A stretch of 64,000 nucleotides of DNA from Siphonodentalium dalli (taxonomy: Eukaryota; Mollusca; Scaphopoda; Gadilida; Siphonodentaliidae), in assembly GCA_032622095.1 (NCBI GenBank), contig CP136066.1:111125319-111189318 (forward strand). The letters run 5' to 3'. Positions 57,868 through 64,000 of the stretch are shown here, one piece after another (position 1 is the stretch's first letter; each line of letters begins with the position of its first letter). The notes under the pieces are model-generated. The model was not told where the DNA came from and ran no database searches. It saw only the letters and a list, made by a program, of their open reading frames with translations. The position numbers and the translations under genes were made by a program.

Positions 57868-57966
57868 AAATATGTCATTGTGGTCAGCGCACCAGTGGTA
57901 ATTAAAATAACACCCCACAGAGCCCAGACTTTTCAGAACGAGGTCAGCACTAGTCCCGACATTAGC
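57868..57966. repeat. Diverged first unit of the 361-bp satellite
   Basis: ATATGTCATTGTGGTCAGCG, the TAATTA.AAT.ACACCCCAC block and ACGAGGTCAGCAC..GTCCCG match the satellite further right. It is separated from the main array by the Helitron at 57967-58829. Confidence 0.75.
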
Positions 57967-58829
57967 CCTGACCTTGACCTCGCTCATATATGCTCATATA
58001 GGCATGTTTCTGGACCTCGACCGATCCGACTAAAATTTAATATGTAGGCATACTTTGATCCCGGGAACAATACGGGTGGGTCAAATTTCACGGGCGATCG
58101 CGTCCTTGACCTTGACCTCTCTCATATATGCTCATGTAGGCATGTTTCTGGACCTTGACCGATCCCACTCAAATTTGGTATATATGCCTACTTTGATCCC
58201 GGGAACAATTTGGGCTGGTCCAATTGCACCTGGGAACGTGTCATTGACCTTGACCTTGAGCTCGCTCATATTCGCTTATATAGGCATGTTTCTGAACCTC
58301 GATCGATCCGACTCAAATTTGGTATGTAGGCCTACTTTGATCCCGGGAACAATATGGGTGGTTCCAATTTCACGTGCGATTGCGTCCTTTACATTGACCT
58401 TGACATCGGTCATACAGACATGTTTCTTGATATTTACCGATCCGGCTCAAATTTGGTATGTAGGACTACTTTAATCCCGGGGACAATATGGACGGGTCCA
58501 ATTTCACGCGCGGCCGTCTCCTTGAACGTTACCTCGCTCATATACGCTCATATATGCATGTTTCTGGACCTCGACCTTCCGACTAAAATTTGATATGTAG
58601 ATCTAATTTGATCCCGGGAACAATATGGGCAAGTCCAATTTAACGTACGACAATGTCATTGACCTTGACCATGTACGATCATATAGGCATGTTTCTGAAC
58701 CTCGACCGATTCGACTCAAATTTGATATGTAGGTCTACTTTGCTACCGATCGAACAATAGTTAGTCCAGACGGAGGCGATCACTAAGAAATCACTAAATA
58801 GCCCGGACGAAGTCGGGCACATCAGCTAG
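57967..58829 (+). mobile_element. Non-autonomous Helitron with about 137-bp repeats, inside the satellite
   Basis: Ends AGCCCGGACGAAGTCGGGC-ACATCAG-CTAG at 58826-58829, then T. Internal units share TTTGATCCCGGGAACAAT (near 58055, 58193, 58337, 58471, 58608), TGACCTTGACCTCGCTCATA and GGCATGTTTCTGGACCTCGA. The 3' end and units are those of 13813-14345 in the opposite orientation. The expected 5' TC end is not clear, so the 5' border is set by where the satellite stops. ORFs are unit translations. Confidence 0.8.
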
Positions 58830-61315
58830 TGTCATATAAATTGTTATTTTACTTACCTACTTTTCGAGGTGCCAGGACACTCTACAGAGATATCATTCCA
58901 CATTAGTTGATGCATATGTGTAGACAGTGTGACCGCTGGTAGTGGAAAACCATCCCACGCAGTTGAAATTTGGGAAAAGTAGGTCATCACGGACTTCAAT
59001 ACTTCTATGTACAAACCGAACATTATCGCTATTATGGCCCGTTGTTTTTAGGGCTCCAGGACGCTCCACACGCATAACCCACGAACATAACAGGTATGTC
59101 ATTGTGGTCAACACATCAGCCCTAATTACAATTTAACCCCACGCAGCTGGATTTCTAGAGCACGAGGTCAGCACGGGTCCCGACATATTCGTCGTAATTT
59201 CATATAAATTGGCATTTCTACCTAATTTCGAGGTACCAGGACACTCTACAGAGATATCCCTCCACATTAGTTGATGCATATTTGTAGAGAGTGTGGCCGC
59301 TGGTAGTGGAAAACCACCCCACGCAGTTGAAATTTGGGAAAGTAGGTCATCACGGACTTCAATACTTCTATGTACAAACTGAACATTATCGCTATTATGG
59401 CCCGTTTTTAGGGCTCCAGGACACTCCACACGCATAACCCACGAATACAACAGGTATGTCATTGTGGTCAACACATCAGCCCTAATTACAATTTAACCCC
59501 ACGCAGCTGGATTTCTAAAGCACGAGGTCAGCACGGGTCCCGACATATTCGTCGTGATTTCATATAAATTGTCATTTCTACCTAATTTCGAGGTGCCAGG
59601 ACACTCTACAGAGATATCCCTCCACATTAGTTGATGCATATTTGTAGACAGTGGGACCGCTGGTAGTGGAAAACCACCCAACGCAGTTGAAATTTGGTAA
59701 AAACAGGTCATCACGGACTTCAATACGTCTATGTACAAACAGAACATTATCGCTATTATGGCCCGTTTTAGGGCTCCAGGACACTCCACACGCATAACCC
59801 ACGAACATAACAGGTATGTCATTGTGGTCAACACATCAGCCCTAATTACAATTTAACCCCACGCAGCTGGATTTCTACAGCACGAGGTCAGCACGGGTCC
59901 CGACATATTCGTCGTGATTTCATATAAATTGTCATTTCTACCTAATTTCGAGGTACCAGGACACTCTACAGAGATATCCCTCCACATTAGTTGATGCATA
60001 TTTGTAGAGAGTGTGGCCGCTGGTAGTGGAGAACCACCCCACGCAGTTGAAATTTGGGAAAAGTAGGTCATCACGGACTTCAATACTATGTACAAACCGA
60101 ACATTATCGCTATTATGGCCCGTTTTTTAGGGCTCCAGGACACTCCACACGCATAACCCACGAACATAACAGGTATGTCATTGTGGTCAACACATCAGCC
60201 CTAATTACAATTTAACCCCACGCAGCTGGATTTCTAAAGCACGAGGTCAGCACGGGTCCCGACATATTCGTCGTAATTTCATATAAATTGTCATTTCTAC
60301 CTAATTTCGAGGTGCCAGGACACTCTACAGAGATATCCCTCCACATTAGTTGATGCATATTTGTAGACAGTGTGACCGCTGGTAGTGGAAAACCACCCCA
60401 CGCAGTTGAAATTTGGTAAAAACAGGTCATCACGGACTTCAATACATCTATGTACAAACCGAACATTATCGCTATTATGGCCCGTTTTTAGGGCTCCAGG
60501 ACACTCCACACGCATAACCCACGAACATAACAGGTATGTCATTGTGGTCAACACATCAGTCCTAATTACAATTTAACCCCACGCAGCTGGATTTCTACAG
60601 CACGAGGTCAGCACGGGTCCCGACATATTCGTCGTGATTTCATATAAATTGTCATTTCTACCTAATTTCGAGGTACCAGGACACTCTACAGAGATATCCC
60701 TCCACATTAGTTGATGCATATTTGTAGAGAGTGTGGCCGCTGGTAGTGGAAAACCACCCCACGCAGTTGAAATTTGGGAAAAGTAGGTCATCACGGACTT
60801 CAATACTTCTATGTACAAACCGAACATTATCGCTATTATGGCCCGTTTTTAGGGCTCCTGGACACTCCACACGCATAACCCACGAACATAACAGGTTTGT
60901 CATTGTGGTCAACACATAAGCCCTAATTACAATTTAACCCCACGCAGCTGGATTTCTACAGCACGAGGTCAGCACGGGTCCCGACATATTCGTCGTGATT
61001 TCATATAAATTGGTATTTCTACCTAATTTCGAGGTACCAAGACACTCTACAGAGATATCCCTCCACATTAGTTGATGCATATGTGTAGAGAGTGTGACCG
61101 CTGGTAGTGGAAAACCACCCCACGCAGTTGAAATTTGGGAAAAGTAGGTCATCACGGACTTCAATACTATGTACAAACCGAACATTATCGCTATTATGGC
61201 CCGTTTTTAGGGCTCCAGGACACTCCACACGCATAACCCACGAACATAACAGGTTTGTCATTGTGGTCAACACATCAGCCCTAATTACAATTTAACCCCA
61301 CGCAGCTGGATTTCT
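58830..61315 (-). repeat. 361-bp satellite, left arm (about seven units)
   Basis: The marker TCGAGGT.CCAGGACACTCT recurs near 58866, 59231, 59591, 59951, 60310, 60671 and 61031, a period of 360-361 bp. Units are highly similar, with single-base indels such as in the GGCCCGTTTTTAGGGCTCC segment. Each unit contains overlapping frames of 84-113 codons, but the indels break them between units. The arm stops at GCTGGATTTCT (61315). Confidence 0.93.
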
Positions 61316-64000
61316 GTTATGTTCGTGGGTTATGCGTGTGGAGTGTCCTGGAGCCCTAAAAACGGGCCATAATAGCGATAATGTTCGGTTTATACATAGA
61401 AGTATTGAAGTCCGTGATGACCTACTTTTCCCAAATTTCAACTGCGTGGGGTGGTTTTCCACTACCAGCGGTCACACTCTCTACAAATATGCATCAACTA
61501 ATGTGGAGGGATATCTCTGTAGAGTGTCCTGGTACCTCGAAATTAGGTAGAAATGCCAATTTATATGAAATCACGACGAATATGTCGGGACCCGTGCTGA
61601 CCTCGTGCTGTAGAAATCCAGCTGCGTGGGGTTAAATTGTAATTAGGGCTGATGTGTTGACCACAATGACATACCTGTTATGTTCGTGGGTTTCGCGTGT
61701 GGAGTGTCCTGGAGCCCTAAAAACGGGCCATAATAGCGATAATGTTCGGTTTGTACATAGACGTATTGAAGTCCGTGATGACCTGTTTTTACCAAATGTC
61801 AACTGCGTGGGGTAGTTTTCCACTACCATCGGTCACACTGTCTACACATATGCATCAACTAAAGTGGAGGGATATCTCTGTAGAGTGTCCTGGCACCTCC
61901 AATTTAGGTAGAAATACCAATTTATATGAAATCACGACGAATATGTCGGGACCCGTGCTGACCTCGTGCTGTAGAAATCCAGCTGCGTGGGGTTAAATTG
62001 TAATTAGGGCTGATGTGTTGACCACAATGACAAACCTGTTATGTTCGTGGGTTATGCGTGTGGAGTGTCCTGGAGACCTAAAAACGGGCCATAATAGCGA
62101 TAATGTTCTGTTTGTACATAGACGTATTGAAGTCCGTGATGACCTGTTTTTACCAAATTTCAACTGCGTGGGGTGGTTTTCCACTACCAGCGGTCACACT
62201 GTCTACACATATGCATCAACTAATGTGGAGGGATATCTCTGTAGAGTGTCCTGGCACCTCGAAATTAGGTAGAAATGACAATTTATATCAAATCACGACG
62301 AATATGTCGGGACCCGTGCTGACCTCGTGCTGTAGAAATCCAGCTGCGTGGGGTTAAATTGTAATTAGGGCTAATGTGTTGACCACAATGACATACCTGT
62401 TATGTTCGTGGGTTATGCGTGTGGAGTGTCCTGGGGCCCTAAAAACGGGCCATAATAGCGATAATGTTCGGTTTGTACATAGACGTATTGAAGTCCGTGA
62501 TGACCTGTTTTTACCAAATTTCAACTGCGTGGGGTGGTTTTCCACTACCAGCGGTCACACTTTCTACACGTATGCATCAACTAATATGGAGGGATATCTT
62601 TGTAGAGTGTCCTGGCACCTCTAAATTATGTAGAAATGCCAATTTATATGAAATCACGACGAAGATGTCGGGACCCGTGCTGACATCGTGCTTTAGAAAT
62701 CCAGCTGCGTGGGGTTAAATTGTAATTAGGGCTGATGTGTTGACCACAATGAAATACATGTTATGTTCGTGGGTTATGCGTGTGGAGTGTCCTGGAGCCC
62801 TAAAAACGGGCCATAATAGCGATAATGTTTGGTTTGTTGGTTTGTACATAGACGTATTGAAGTCCGTGATGACCTGTTTTTAACAAATTTCAACTGCGTG
62901 GGGTGGTTTTCCACTACCAGCGGTCACACTGTCTACACATATGCATCAACTAATGTGGAGGGATATCTCTGTAGAGTGTCCTGGCACCTCGAAATTAGGT
63001 AGAAATGACAGTTTATATGAAATCACGACGAATATGTCGGGACCCGTGCTGACCTCGTGCTGTAGAAATCCAGCCGCGTGGGGTTAAATTGTAATTAGGG
63101 CTGATGTGTTGACCACAATGACATACCTGTTATGTTCGTGGGTTATGCGTGTGGAGTGTCCTGGAGCCCTAAAAACGGGCCATAATAGCGATAATGTTCG
63201 GTTTGTACATATATGTATTGAAGTCCGTGATGACCTGTTTTTACCAAATTTCAACTGCGTGGGGTGGTTTTCCACTACCAGCGGTCACACTTTCTACACT
63301 TATGCATCAACTAATGTGGAGGGATATCTCTGTAGAGTGTCCTGGCACCTCGAAATGTGGTAGAAATGACAATTTATATGAAATCACGACGAATATGTTG
63401 GGACCCGTGCTGACCTCGTGCTGTAGAAATCCAGCTGCGTGGGGTTAAATTGTAATTAGGGCTGATGTGTTGACCAAAATGACATACCTGTTATGATCGA
63501 GGGTTATGCGTGTGGAGTGTCCTGGAGCCCTAAAAACGGGCCATAATAGCGATAATGTTCGGTTTGTACATAGACGTATTGAAGTCCGTGGTGACCTGTC
63601 TTTAACAAATTTCAACTGCGTGGGGTGGTTTTCCACTACCAGCGGTCACACTGTCTACACATATGCATCAACTAATGTGGAGGGATGTCTCTGTAGAGTG
63701 TCCTGGCACCTCGAAATTAGGTAGAAATGACAATTTATATCAAATCACGACGAATATGTCGGGACCCGTGCTGACCTCGTGCTGTCGAAATCCAGCTGCG
63801 TGGGGTTAAATTGTAATTAGGGCTGATGTGTTGACCACAATGACATACCTGTTATGTTCGTGGGTTATGCGTGTGGAGTGTCCTGGAGCCCTAAAAACGG
63901 GCCATAATAGCGATAATGTTCGGTTTGTACAGAGAAGTATTGAAGTCCGTGATGACCTACTTTTCCCAAATTTCAACTGCGTGTGGTGGTTTTCCACTAC
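61316..64000 (+). repeat. 361-bp satellite, right arm (about seven units, runs off the window)
   Basis: From GTTATGTTCGTGGGTTATGC the satellite continues in reverse complement. AGAGTGTCCTGGCACCTC-type markers recur near 61520, 61883, 62245, 62606, 62968, 63337 and 63698. One unit has an 8-bp insertion (TTGGTTTG near 62832). The array continues past 64000. Confidence 0.93.

Noticed and set aside
58893-63997. Many repeated ORFs of 63-113 codons (recurrent VECPGALKTGHNSDNVRFVH peptide) in the satellite
   Set aside because: Both strands and two frames are open at once. Single-base indels shift the frame from unit to unit and the 361-bp period is not a multiple of three. Long frames are a by-product of the satellite sequence.

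Overview
This is AT-rich animal nuclear DNA. It holds two spliced genes with GT-AG introns of one to several kilobases, buried in very dense transposon-derived sequence. There are no operons, ribosome-binding sites or bacterial features. The mix of non-autonomous Helitrons, hAT-type and TTAA-type MITEs, tRNA-like SINE heads and minisatellite-rich foldback elements suggests a marine invertebrate, possibly a mollusc or another lophotrochozoan. The species cannot be fixed from the sequence alone.

Layout: 1-5.9 kb is repeats, including a clean 1.3-kb hAT-type element at 1799-3122. 5.9-12.1 kb is a nest of foldback elements inserted into one another. From 12.9 to 32.9 kb on the + strand lies a METTL25/METTL25B-like methyltransferase gene. 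Ten exons join in phase into an uninterrupted 413-codon frame (411 aa from the first in-frame ATG) with an intact SAM-binding motif I. Its introns carry a Helitron, several hairpin MITEs and an antisense 115-aa single-exon ORF (29779-30126). 33-38 kb is intergenic and full of repeats.

From 38.1 to 55.3 kb on the - strand lie the last six coding exons (362 aa plus stop) of an SLC5/SGLT-type sodium/solute cotransporter. Its 5' exons are not visible and probably lie beyond 64 kb. The two genes are convergent, with about 5.3 kb between their stop codons. The SLC5 introns hold a remarkable 935-bp foldback element made almost wholly of GGAGATATCTCC-type palindromes, a second long inverted repeat on the other side of the same exon, a perfect 29-bp hairpin, tandem Helitrons and an inverted minisatellite field.

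From about 57.9 kb to the right edge runs a roughly 361-bp satellite. Its orientation flips at about 61315, so two arms of about seven units face each other, and a Helitron sits inside its left end.

The genes have no evident functional link: one is a probable methyltransferase, the other a membrane transporter. The theme of the window is structural. Inverted, minisatellite-armed elements recur at least seven times with unrelated repeat sequences, some with target-site duplications that mark them as mobile. All coordinates were read by eye, and identity estimates are approximate.
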